From assembly GCA_032622095.1 (NCBI GenBank), contig CP136069.1:105366278-105430277 (forward strand): a stretch of 64,000 nt of DNA, written 5' to 3'. Below are positions 53,247 to 64,000 of this stretch, piece by piece (positions within the stretch are counted from its first letter, which is position 1; the number at the start of each line of letters is the position of its first letter). This DNA is from Siphonodentalium dalli (lineage: Eukaryota; Mollusca; Scaphopoda; Gadilida; Siphonodentaliidae). The notes under the pieces were generated by a model that saw nothing but the letters and a program-made list of their open reading frames with translations, was not told the DNA's origin and did not search any database. The translations under genes and the position numbers were made by a program.

Positions 53247-56058
53247 ATGGCATATGTTCAATCGTCTTGTTTAGGTTTTTCGATCTATAGTTCGATCATC
53301 TTTGTTTATTTGAAAATACTAATTTTGGTGTCCATCTGTCTGAGTATATCAGTCATAGGTTATATGTTAGGCACTATGCCACAAGGTGGTATTCAGCGGA
53401 CGATACCCCATCTCTTGTTTTTGCACCGTGATTTGTATTTCATTATTTTAGTCTCTCTCTTTTCCCTTCCAGATTAGACAGGATTTAAGAATATACAGAT
53501 ACTGGGAACTATACAGACGATTGCCACATCAAAGATAACAGCTCAAATTCAGTGGGTATTATTATGGGGGGTTTACTGTTTAAACATCTGTCCGTCCAAG
53601 CGTCCGTCAGTGTGTTCGTACATCAGTCCAATCTCTGTTCATGTCATAACTTGGAACAGTATTGCTCGGATCTAAATGAAATTTGGTACGGATGTTGACA
53701 CCACCATAAGGACATTCAATGGCATATGATCAATCGTCTTGTTTAGGTTTTTCGTTCTATAGTACGATCATCTTTGTTTATTTGAAAATACTAATTTTGG
53801 TGTCCATCTGTCTGAGTATATCAGTCATAGGTTATATGTTAGGCACTATGCCACAAGGTGGTATTCAGCGGACGATACCCCATCTCTTGTTTTTGCACCG
53901 TGATTTGTATTTCATTATTTTAGTCTCTCTCTTTTCCCTTCCAGATTAGACAGGATTTAAGAATATACAGATACTGGGAACTATACAGATTAAGGCCGCA
54001 TTCATGATAACAGCTCAAATGTCAGTGGGTATTATTAGGGGGGGGTATACTGTTTAAACATCTGTCCGTCAGTGTGTTCATACATCAGTCCAATGTCTGT
54101 TCGTGTCATAACTTGGAACAGTATTGCTCGGATCTAAATGAAATTTGGTACAGATGTTGACACCACCATAAGGACATTCAATGGCATATGTTCAATCGTC
54201 TTGTTTAGGTTTTTCGTTCTATAGTTCGATCATCTTTGTTTATTTGAAAATACTAATTTTGGTGTCCATCTGTCTGAGTATATCAGTCATAGGTTATATG
54301 TTAGGCACTATGCCACAAGGTGGTATTCAGCGGACGATACCCCATCTCTTGTTTTTGCACCGTGATTTGTATTTCATTATTTTAGTCTCTCTCTTATCCC
54401 TTCCAGATTAGACAGGATTTAAGAATATACAGATACTGGGAACTATACAGACGATGGCCGCATCCAAGATAACAGCTCAAATGTCAGTGGGTATTATTAG
54501 GGGGGTATACTGATTAAACATCTGTCCGTCCGAGCGTCCGTCAGTGTGTTCGTACATCAGTCCAATGTCTGTTCATGTCATTACTTGGAACAGTATTGCT
54601 CGGATCTAAATGAAATTTGGTACGAATGTTGACACCACCGTAAGGACATTCAATGGCATATGTTCAATCGTCTTGTTTAGGTTTTTCGTTCTATAGTTCG
54701 ATCATCTTTGTTTATTTGAAAATACTAATTTTGGTGTCCATCTGTCTGAGTATATCAGTCATAGGTTATATGTTAGGCACTATGCCACAAGGTGGTATTC
54801 AGCGGACGATACCCCATCTCTTGTTTTTGCACCGTGATTTGTATTTCATTATTTTAGTCTCTCTCTTTTCCCTTCCAGATTAGACAGGATTTAAGAATAT
54901 ACAGATACTGGGAACTATACAGACGATTGCCACATCCAAGATAACAGCTCAAATTCAGTGGGTATTATTATGGGGGGTTTACTGTTTAAACATCTGTCCG
55001 TCCAAGCGTCCGTCAGTGTGTTCGTACATCAGTCCAATCTCTGTTCATGTCATAACTTGGAACAGTATTGCTCGGATCTAAATGAAATTTGGTACGGATG
55101 TTGACACCACCATAAGGACATTCAATGGCATATGATCAATCGTCTTGTTTAGGTTTTTCGTTCTATAGTACGATCATCTTTGTTTATTTGAAAATACTAA
55201 TTTTGGTGTCCATCTGTCTGAGTATATCAGTCATAGGTTATATGTTAGGCACTATGCCACAAGGTGGTACTCAGCGGACGATACCCCATCTCTTGTTTTT
55301 GCACCGTGATTTGTATTTCATTATTTTAGTCTCTCTCTTTTCCCTTCCAGATTAGACAGGATTTAAGAATATACAGATACTGGGAACTATACAGATTAAG
55401 GCCGCATTCATGATAACAGCTCAAATGTCAGTGGGTATTATTAGGGGGGGGTATACTGTTTAAACATCTGTCCGTCAGTGTGTTCATACATCAGTCCAAT
55501 GTCTGTTCGTGTCATAACTTGGAACAGTATTGCTCGGATCTAAATGAAATTTGGTACAGATGTTGACACCACCATAAGGACATTCAATGGCATATGTTCA
55601 ATCGTCTTGTTTAGGTTTTTCGTTCTATAGTTCGATCATCTTTGTTTATTTGAAAATACTAATTTTGGTGTCCATCTGTCTGAGTATATCAGTCATAGGT
55701 TATATGTTAGGCACTATGCCACAAGGTGGTATTCAGTGGACGATACCCCATCTCTTGTTTTTGCACCGTGATTTGTATTTCATTATTTTAGTCTCTCTCT
55801 TATCCCTTCCAGATTAGACAGGATTTAAGAATATACAGATACTGGGAACTATACAGACGATGGCCGCATCCAAGATAACAGCTCAAATGTTAGTGGGTAT
55901 TATTAGGGGGGGTATACTGTTTAAACATCTGTCCGGACGAGCGTCCGTCAGTGTGTTCGTACATCTGTCCAATGTCTGTTCATGTCATAACTTGGAACAG
56001 TATTGCTCGGATCTAAATGAAATTTGGTACAGATGTTGACACCACCATAAGGACATTC
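53247..56058 (+). repeat. Three-monomer higher-order repeat in right arm (1406 bp, 2 copies)
   Basis: Monomers at 53247, 53719 and 54181 recur at 54653, 55125 and 55587. Shared changes are CATATGATCAATCG, TCCAAGCGTCCG, CAATCTCTGTTC, the GGGGTTTACTG variant, the 12-bp deletion, and CTCTTATCCC. Confidence 0.8.
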
Positions 56059-56488
56059 AATGGCATATGTTCAATCGTCTTGTTTAGGTTTTTCGTTCTA
56101 TAGTTCGATCATCTTTGTTTATTTGAAAATACTAATTTTGGTGTCCATCTGTCTGAGTACATCAGTCATAGGTTATATGTTAGGCACTATGCCACAAGGT
56201 GGTATTCACCGGACGATACCCCATCTCTTGTTTTTGCACCGTGATTTGTATTTCATTATTTTAGTCTCTCTCTTTTCCCTTCCAGATTAGACAGGATTTA
56301 AGAATATACAGATACTGGGAACTATACAGATTAAGGCCGCATCCATGATAACAGCTCAAATGTCAGTGGGTATTATTAGGGGGGTATACTGTTTAAACAT
56401 CTGTCCGTCCGAGCGACCGTCAGTGTGTTCGTACATCAGTCCAATGTCTGTTCATGTCATAACTTGGAACAGTATTGCTCGGATCTAA

Positions 56489-59400
56489 ATGAAATTTGGT
56501 ACAGATGTTGACACCACCGTAAGGACATTCAATGGCATATGTTCAATCGTCTTGTTTAGGTTTTTCGTTCAAAAGTACGATCATCTTTGTTTATTTGAAA
56601 ATACTAATTTTGGTGTCCATCTGTCTGAGTATATCAATCATAGGTTATATGTTAGGCACTATGCCACAAGGTGGTATTCAGCGGACGATACCCCATCTCT
56701 TTTTTTTGCACCGTGATTTGTATTTCATTATTTTAGTCTCTCTCTTTTACCTTCCAGATTAGACAGGATTTTAGAGTAAACAGATACTGGGAACTATACA
56801 GACGATGGCCGCATCCAAGATAACAGCTCAAATATCAGTGGGTATTATTAGGGGGGTATACTGTTTAAACATCTGTCGGTCCGAGCGTCCGTCAGTGTGT
56901 TCGTACATCAGTCCGATGTCTGTTCATGTCATAACTTGGAACAGTATTGCTCGGATCTAAATGAAATTTGGTACAGATGTTGACACCACTATAAGGACAT
57001 TCAATCGCATATGTTCAATCGTCTTGTTTACGTTTTTCGTTCTATAGTACGATCATCTTTGTTTATTTGAAAATACTAATTTTGGTGTCCATCTGTCTGA
57101 GTATATCAGTCATAGGTTATATGTTAGGCACTATGCCACAAGGTGGTATTCAGCGGACGATACCCAATCTCTTGTTTTTGCACCGTGATTTGTATTTCAT
57201 TATTTTAGTCTCTCTCTTTTCCCTTCCAGATTAGACAGGATTTAAGAATATACAGATACGGGGAACAAATACAGATTAAGGCCGCATTCATGATAACAGC
57301 TCAAATGTCAGTGGGTATTATTAGGGGGGGTATACTGTTTAAACATCTGTCCGTCCGAGCGTGTCAGTGTGTTCGTACATCAGTCCGATGTCTGTTCATG
57401 TCATAACTTGGAACAGTATTGCTCGGATCTAAATGAAATTTGGTACAGATGTTGACACCACCATAAGGACATTCAATGGCATATGTTCAATCGTCTTGTT
57501 TAGGTTTTTCGTTCTATAGTTCGATCATCTTTGTTTATTTGAAAATACTAATTTTGGTGTCCATCTGTCTGAGTATATCAGTCATAGGTTATATGTTAGG
57601 CACTATGCCACAAGGTGGTATTCAGCGGACGATACCCCATCTCTTGTTTTTGCACCGTGATTTGTATTTCATTATTTTAGTCTCTCTCTTTTCCCTTCCA
57701 GATTAGACAGGATTTAAGAATATACAGATACTGGGAACTATACAGACGATGGCCGCATCCAAGATAACAGCTCAAATGTCAGTGGGTATTATTAGGGGGG
57801 TATACTGATTAAACATCTGTCCGTCCGAGGGTCCGTCAGTGTGTTCGTACATCAGTCCAATGTCTGTTCATGTCATTATTTGGAACAGTATTGCTCGGAT
57901 CTAAATGAAATTTGGTACGAATGTTGACACCACCGTAAGGACATTCAATGGCATATGTTCAATCGTCTTGTTTAGGTTTTTCGTTCTATAGTTCGATCAT
58001 CTTTGTTTATTTGAAAATACTAATTTTGGTGTGCATCTGTCTGAGTATATCAGTCATAGGTTATATGTTAGGCACTATGCCACAAGGTGGTATTCAGCGG
58101 ACGATACCCCATCTCTTGTTTTTGCACCGTGATTTGTATTTCATTATTTTAGTCTCTCTCTTTTCCCTTCCAGATTAGACAGGATTTAAGAATATACAGA
58201 TACTGGGAACTATACAAACGATGGCCGCATCCAAGATAACAGCTCAAATGTCAGTGGGTATTATTAGGGGGGTATACTGATTAAACATCTGTCCGTCCGA
58301 GCGTCCGTCAGTGTGTTCGTACATCAGTCCAATGTCTGTTCATGTCATTATTTGGAACAGTATTGCTCGGATCTAAATGAAATTTGGTACGAATGTTGAC
58401 ACCACTATAAGGACATTCAATGGCATATGTTCAATCGTCTTGTTTAGGTTTTTCGTTCTATAGTTCGATCATCTTTGTTTATTTGAAAATACTAATTTTG
58501 GTGTCCATCTGTCTGAGTATATCAGTCATAGGTTATATGTTAGGCACTATGCCACAAGGTGGTATTCAGCGGACGATACCCCATCTCTTATTTTGGCACC
58601 GTGATTTGTATTTCATTATTTTAGTCTCTCTCTTTTCCCTTCCAGATTAGACAGGATTTAAGAATATACAGATACTGGGAACTATACAGATTAAGGCCGC
58701 ATCCATGATAACAGCTCAAATGTCAGTGGATATTATTAGGGGGGGTATACTGTTTAAACATCTGTCCGTCCGAGCGTCTGTCAGTGTGTTCGTACATCAG
58801 TCCAATGTCTGTTCATGTCATAACTTGGAACAGTATTGCTCGGATCTAAATGAAATTTGGTACGAATGTTGACACCACCTTAAGGACATTCAATGGCATA
58901 TGTTCAATCGTCTTGTTTAGGTTTTTCGTTCTATATTTCGATCATCTTTGTTTATTTGAAAATACTAATTTTGGTGTCCATCTGTCTGAGTATATCAGTC
59001 ATAGGTTATATGTTAGGCACTTTGCCACAAGGTGGTATTCAGCGGACGATACCCCATCTCTTGTTTTTGCACCTTGATTTGTATTTCATTATTTTAGTCT
59101 CTCTCTTTTCCCTTCCAGATTAGACAGGATTTAAGAATATACAGATACTGGGAACTATACAGACGATGGCCGCATCCAAGATAACAGCTCAAATGTCAGC
59201 GGGTATTATTAGTGGGGTATACTGTTTAAACATCTGTCCGTCCGAGCGTCCGTCAGTGTGTTCGTACATCAGTCCAATGTCTGTTCATGTCATAACGTGA
59301 ACAGTATTGCTCGGATCTAAATGAAATTTGGTACGGATGTTGACACCACCGTAAGGACATTCAATGGCATATGTTCAATCATCTTGTTTAGGTTTTTCGT

Positions 59401-62400
59401 TTTATAGTTCGATCATCTTTGTTTATTTGAAAATACTAATTTTGGTGTCCATCTGTCTGAGTATATCAGTCATAGGTTATATGTTAGGCACTATGCCACA
59501 AGCTGGTATTCAGCGGACGATACCCCATCTCTTGTTTTTGCACCGTGATTTGTATTTCATTATTTTAGTCTCTCTCTTTTCTCTTCCAGATTAGACAGGA
59601 TTTAAGAATATACAGATACTGGGAACTATACAGATTAAGGCTGCATCCATGATAACAGCTCAAATGTCAGTGGGTATTATTAGGGGGGATATACTGTTTA
59701 AACATCTGTCCGTCTGAGCGTCCGTCAGTGTGTTCGTACATCAGTCCAATGTCTGTTCATGTCATAACTTGAACAGTATTGCTCGGATCTAAATGAAATT
59801 TGGTACAGATGTTGACACCACCGTAAGGACATTCAATGGCATATGTTCAATCGTCTTGTTTAGGTTTTTCGTTCAAAAGTACGATCATCTTTGTTTATTT
59901 GAAAATACTAATTTTGGTGTCCATCTGTCTGAGTATATCAATCATAGGTTATATGTTAGGCACTATGCCACAAGGTGGTATTCAGCGGACGATACCCCAT
60001 CTCTTGTTTATGCACCGTGATTTGTATTTCATTATTTTAGTCTCTCTCTTTTACCTTCCAGATTAGACAGGATTTAAGAGTAAACAGATACTGGGAACTA
60101 TACAGACGATGGCCGCATCCAAGATAACAGCTCAAATGTCAGTGGGTATTATTAGGGGGGGTATACTGTTTAAACATCTGTCGGTCCGAGCGTCCGTCAG
60201 TGTGTTCGTACATCAGTCCGATGTCTGTTCATGTCATAACTTGGAACAGTATTGCTCGGATCTAAATGAAATTTGGTACAGATGTTGACACTACTATAAG
60301 GACATTCAATGGCATATGTTCAATCGTCTTGTTTACGTTTTTCGTTCTATAGTACGATCATCTTTGTTTATTTGAAAATACTAATTTTGGTGTCCATCTG
60401 TCTGAGTATATCAGTCATAGGTTATATGTTAGGCACTATGCCACAAGGTGGTATTCAGCGGACGATACCCAATCTCTTGTTTTTGCACCGTGATTTGTAT
60501 TTCATTATTTTAGTCTCTCTCTTTTCCCTTCCAGATTAGACAGGATTTAAGAATATACAGATACGGGGAACAAATACAGATTAAGGCCGCATTCATGATA
60601 ACAGCTCAAATGTCAGTGGGTATTATTAGGGGGGGTATACTGTTTAAACATCTGTCCGTCCGAGCGTGTCAGTGTGTTCGTACATCAGTCCGATGTCTGT
60701 TCATGTCATAACTTGGAACAGTATTGCTCGGATCTAAATGAAATTTGGTACAGATGTTGACACCACCATAAGGACATTCAATGGCATATGTTCAATCGTC
60801 TTGTTTAGGTTTTTCGTTCTATAGTTCGATCATCTTTGTTTATTTGAAAATACTAATTTTGGTGTCCATCTGTCTGAGTATATCAGTCATAGGTTATATG
60901 TTAGGCACTATGCCACAAGCTGGTATTCAGCGGACGATACCCCATCTCTTGTTTTTGCACCGTGATTTGTATTTCATTATTTTAGTCTCTCTCTTTTCCC
61001 TTCCAGATTAGACAGGATTTAAGAATATACAGATACTGGGAACTATAACAGACGATGGCCGCATCCAAGATAACAGCTCAAATGTCAGTGGGTATTATTA
61101 GGGGGGTATACTGATTAAACATATGTCCGTCCGAGCGTCCGTCAGTGTGTTCGTACATCAGTCCAATGTCTGTTCATGTCATTATTTGGAACAGTATTGC
61201 TCGGATCTAAATGAAATTTGGTACGAATGTTGACACCACCGTAAGGACATTCAATGGCATATGTTCAATCGTCTTGTTTAGGTTTTTCGTTCTATAGTTC
61301 GATCATCTTTGTTTATTTGAAAATACTAATTTTGGTGTCCATCTGTCTGAGTATATCAGTCATAGGTTATATGTTAGGCACTATGCCACAAGGTGGTATT
61401 CAGCGGACGATACCCCATCTCTTGTTTTTGCACCGTGATTTGTATTTCATTATTTTAGTCTCTCTCTTTTCCCTTCCAGATTAGACAGGATTTAAGAATA
61501 TACAGATACTGGGAACTATACAAACGATGGCCGCATCCAAGATAACAGCTCAAATGTCAGTGGGTATTATTAGGGGGGTATACTGATTAAACATCTGTCC
61601 GTCCGAGCGTCCGTCAGTGTGTTCGTACATCAGTCCAATGTCTGTTCATGTCATTATTTGGAACAGTATTGCTCGGATCTAAATGAAATTTGGTACGAAT
61701 GTTGACACCACCGTAAGGACATTCAATGGCATATGTTCAATCGTCTTGTTTAGGTTTTTCATTCTATAGTTCGATCATCTTTGTTTATTTGACAATACTA
61801 ATTTTGGTGTCCATCTGTCTGAGTATATCAGTCATAGGTTATATGTTAGGCACTATGCCACAAGGTGGTATTCAGCGGATGATACCCCATCTCTTATTTT
61901 GGCACTGTGATTTGTATTTCATTATTTTAGTCTCTCTCTTTTCCCTTCCAGATTAGACAGGATTTAAGAATATACAGATACTGGGAACTATACAGATTAA
62001 GGCCGCATCCATGATAACAGCTCAAATGTCAGTGGATATTATTAGGGGGGGTATACTGTTTAAACATCTGTCCGTCCGAGCGTCTGTCAGTGTGTTCGTA
62101 CATCAGTCCAATGTCTGTTCATGTCATAACTTGGAACAGTATTGCTCGGATCTAAATGAAATTTGGTACGAATGTTGACACCACCTTAAGGACATTCAAT
62201 GGCATATGTTCAATCGTCTTGTTTAGGTTTTTCGTTCTATATTTCGATCATCTTTGTTTATTTGAAAATACTAATTTTGGTGTCCATCTGTCTGAGTATA
62301 TCAGTCATAGGTTATATGTTAGGCACTTTGCCACAAGGTGGTATTCAGCGGACGATACCCCATCTCTTGTTTTTGCACCTTGATTTGTATTTCATTATTT

Positions 62401-62900
62401 TAGTTTCTCTCTTTTCCCTTCCAGATTAGACAGGATTTAAGAATATACAGATACTGGGAACTATACAGACGATGGCCGCATCCAAGATAACAGCTCAAAT
62501 GTCAGCGGGTATTATTAGTGGGGTATACTGTTTAAACATCTGTCCGTCCGAGCGTCCGTCAGTGTGTTCGTACATCAGTCCAATGTCTGTTCATGTCATA
62601 ACGTGAACAGTATTGCTCGGATCTAAATGAAATTTGGTACGGATGTTGACACCACCGTAAGGACATTCAATGGCATATGTTCAATCATCTTGTTTAGGTT
62701 TTTCGTTTTATAGTTCGATCATCTTTGTTTATTTGAAAATACTAATTTTGGTGTCCATCTGTCTGAGTATATCAGTCATAGGTTATATGTTAGGCACTAT
62801 GCCACAAGGTGGTATTCAGCGGACGATACCCCATCTCTTGTTTTTGCACCGTGATTTGTATTTCATTATTTTAGTCTCTCTCTTTTCCCTTCCAGATTAG
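56489..62900 (+). repeat. Seven-monomer higher-order repeat in right arm (3304-3306 bp, 2 copies)
   Basis: Monomers at 56532 through 59364 recur at 59836 through 62670. Shared private changes are GATACGGGGAAC (57257/60562), GAGCGTGTCAGTG (57357/60662), CTTATTTTGGCAC (58587/61893), CACTTTGCCAC (59018/62324) and ATAACGTGAACAG (59292/62598). Confidence 0.85.
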
Positions 62901-64000
62901 ACAGGATTTAAGAATATACAGATACTGGGAACTATAACAGACGATGGCCGCATCCAAGATAACAGCTCAAATGTCAGTGGGTATTATTAGGGGGGTATAC
63001 TGATTAAACATATGTCCGTCCGAGCGTCCGTCAGTGTGTTCGTACATCAGTCCAATGTCTGTTCATGTCATTATTTGGAACAGTATTGCTCGGATCTAAA
63101 TGAAATTTGGTACGAATGTTGACACCACCGTAAGGACATTCAATGGCATATGTTCAATCGTCTTGTTTAGGTTTTTCGTTCTATAGTTCGATCATCTTTG
63201 TTTATTTGAAAATACTAATTTTGGTGTCCATCTGTCTGAGTATATCAGTCATAGGTTATATGTTAGGCACTATGCCACAAGGTGGTATTCAGCGGACGAT
63301 ACCCCATCTCTTGTTTTTGCACCGTGATTTGTATTTCATTATTTTAGTCTCTCTCTTTTCCCTTCCAGATTAGACAGGATTTAAGAATATACAGATACTG
63401 GGAACTATACAAACGATGGCCGCATCCAAGATAACAGCTCAAATGTCAGTGGGTATTATTAGGGGGGTATACTGATTAAACATCTGTCCGTCCGAGCGTC
63501 CGTCAGTGTGTTCGTACATCAGTCCAATGTCTGTTCATGTCATTATTTGGAACAGTATTGCTCGGATCTAAATGAAATTTGGTACGAATGTTGACACCAC
63601 CGTAAGGACATTCAATGGCATATGTTCAATCGTCTTGTTTAGGTTTTTCGTTCTATAGTTCGATCATCTTTGTTTATTTGACAATACTAATTTTGGTGTC
63701 CATCTGTCTGAGTATATCAGTCATAGGTTATATGTTAGGCACTATGCCACAAGGTGGTATTCAGCGGACGATACCCCATCTCTTATTTTGGCACTGTGAT
63801 TTGTATTTCATTATTTTAGTCTCTCTCTTTTCCCTTCCAGATTAGACAGGATTTAAGAATATACAGATACTGGGAACTATACAGATTAAGGCCGCATCCA
63901 TGATAACAGCTCAAATGTCAGTGGATATTATTAGGGGGGGTATACTGTTTAAACATCTGTCCGTCCGAGCGTCTGTCAGTGTGTTCGTACATCAGTCCAA
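60900..64000 (+). repeat. Four-monomer repeat at the right edge (1889 bp, about 1.6 copies)
   Basis: Monomers from the downstream part of the unit at 60781 through the unit at 61726 recur 1889-1890 bp later. Diagnostic changes are AACTATAACAGACG (61040/62930), AAACATATGTCCG (61118/63007), TTGACAATACTAA (61790/63679) and GGCACTGTG. The second copy is cut by the window end. Confidence 0.8.

Larger units (their letters stand above)
49093..64000 (+). repeat. 472-bp satellite array, right arm (about 31 monomers, inverted)
   Basis: This is the same satellite family as the left arm, in reverse complement. It begins at 49093 with GTTATATGTTAGGCACTATG, the exact complement of the sequence at which the left arm is cut, and continues past the window end. 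Monomer spacing is 471-477 bp, with units of 462 bp at about 54061 and 55471. Subtypes found in the left arm recur here, including the AAAAGTACG variant (56570, 59875), the TATATTTCG variant (58932, 62238) and the 12-bp-deletion variant, so both arms come from the same pool of monomers. Nothing other than satellite is present. Confidence 0.97.

Noticed and set aside
1500-63845. About 120 separate small genes from the repeated 76-codon and 75-codon frames
   Set aside because: The frames recur once per satellite monomer and are copied with it. Several copies have stops, lost starts or frameshifts without other differences, and the two frames overlap each other. One representative is described instead.
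49093-64000. Right arm as a sequencing hairpin artefact (reverse-complement copy of the left arm)
   Set aside because: It has a 594-bp asymmetric loop, mismatches between arms, extra monomers and private higher-order repeats (1406, 3306 and 1889 bp) absent from the left arm. A simple mirrored read would have none of these. Assembly miscounting of monomers remains possible.

Overview
The window looks like eukaryotic, probably invertebrate, repetitive DNA. There are no prokaryotic gene clusters, rRNA or tRNA genes. About 96% of it is one satellite family with a period of about 472 bp. The only gene-like sequence is a short stretch at the left edge. The invertebrate assignment is an inference from the style of the repeat (a degenerate ACGGACGG-type tract next to an AAATTTCATTTAGATCC-type core, a combination I recall from marine invertebrate genomes). 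The species cannot be named from the sequence.

Layout. (1) 1-350: AT-rich non-coding DNA. (2) About 347-1250: a coding-like stretch rich in Arg, Asp, Asn, Gln and Gly. Its frame is broken around 490-575, then open from 554. (3) 1251-47876: about 99 satellite monomers in one orientation, starting abruptly so that the upstream open frame runs into the first monomer. (4) 47877-49092: a 1216-bp fold-back element. It has 311-bp inverted arms (309 of 311 bases identical) around a 594-bp loop. The loop holds an AGCTTTACC-type minisatellite and about 310 bp of AT-rich single-copy DNA. (5) 49093-64000: about 31 monomers of the same satellite in the opposite orientation, running off the window.

The main observation is the large-scale architecture. 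Two satellite arms in opposite orientation meet at the fold-back element, and both arms are cut at the same nucleotide of the monomer (symmetry axis at 48484.5). For the first three monomers on each side the arms are mirror images, apart from a few point and homopolymer differences. Further out they still follow the same monomer order, but the right arm has gained whole monomers. This fits an inverted duplication of an array that already carried the element, followed by separate unequal exchange in each arm. A giant fold-back-like structure, or an assembly problem in a repetitive locus, are the alternatives.

Within the arms there are several layers of higher-order repeats: 2-, 3-, 4-, 5-, 7-, 8- and 21-monomer periods. 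Shared private mutations and hybrid monomers show that exchange has shuffled monomers repeatedly. Every intact monomer has a 76-codon open frame. I do not consider it a gene: its conservation is what homogenisation predicts, and several copies carry stops, lost starts or frameshifts. No protein-based system could be recognised.
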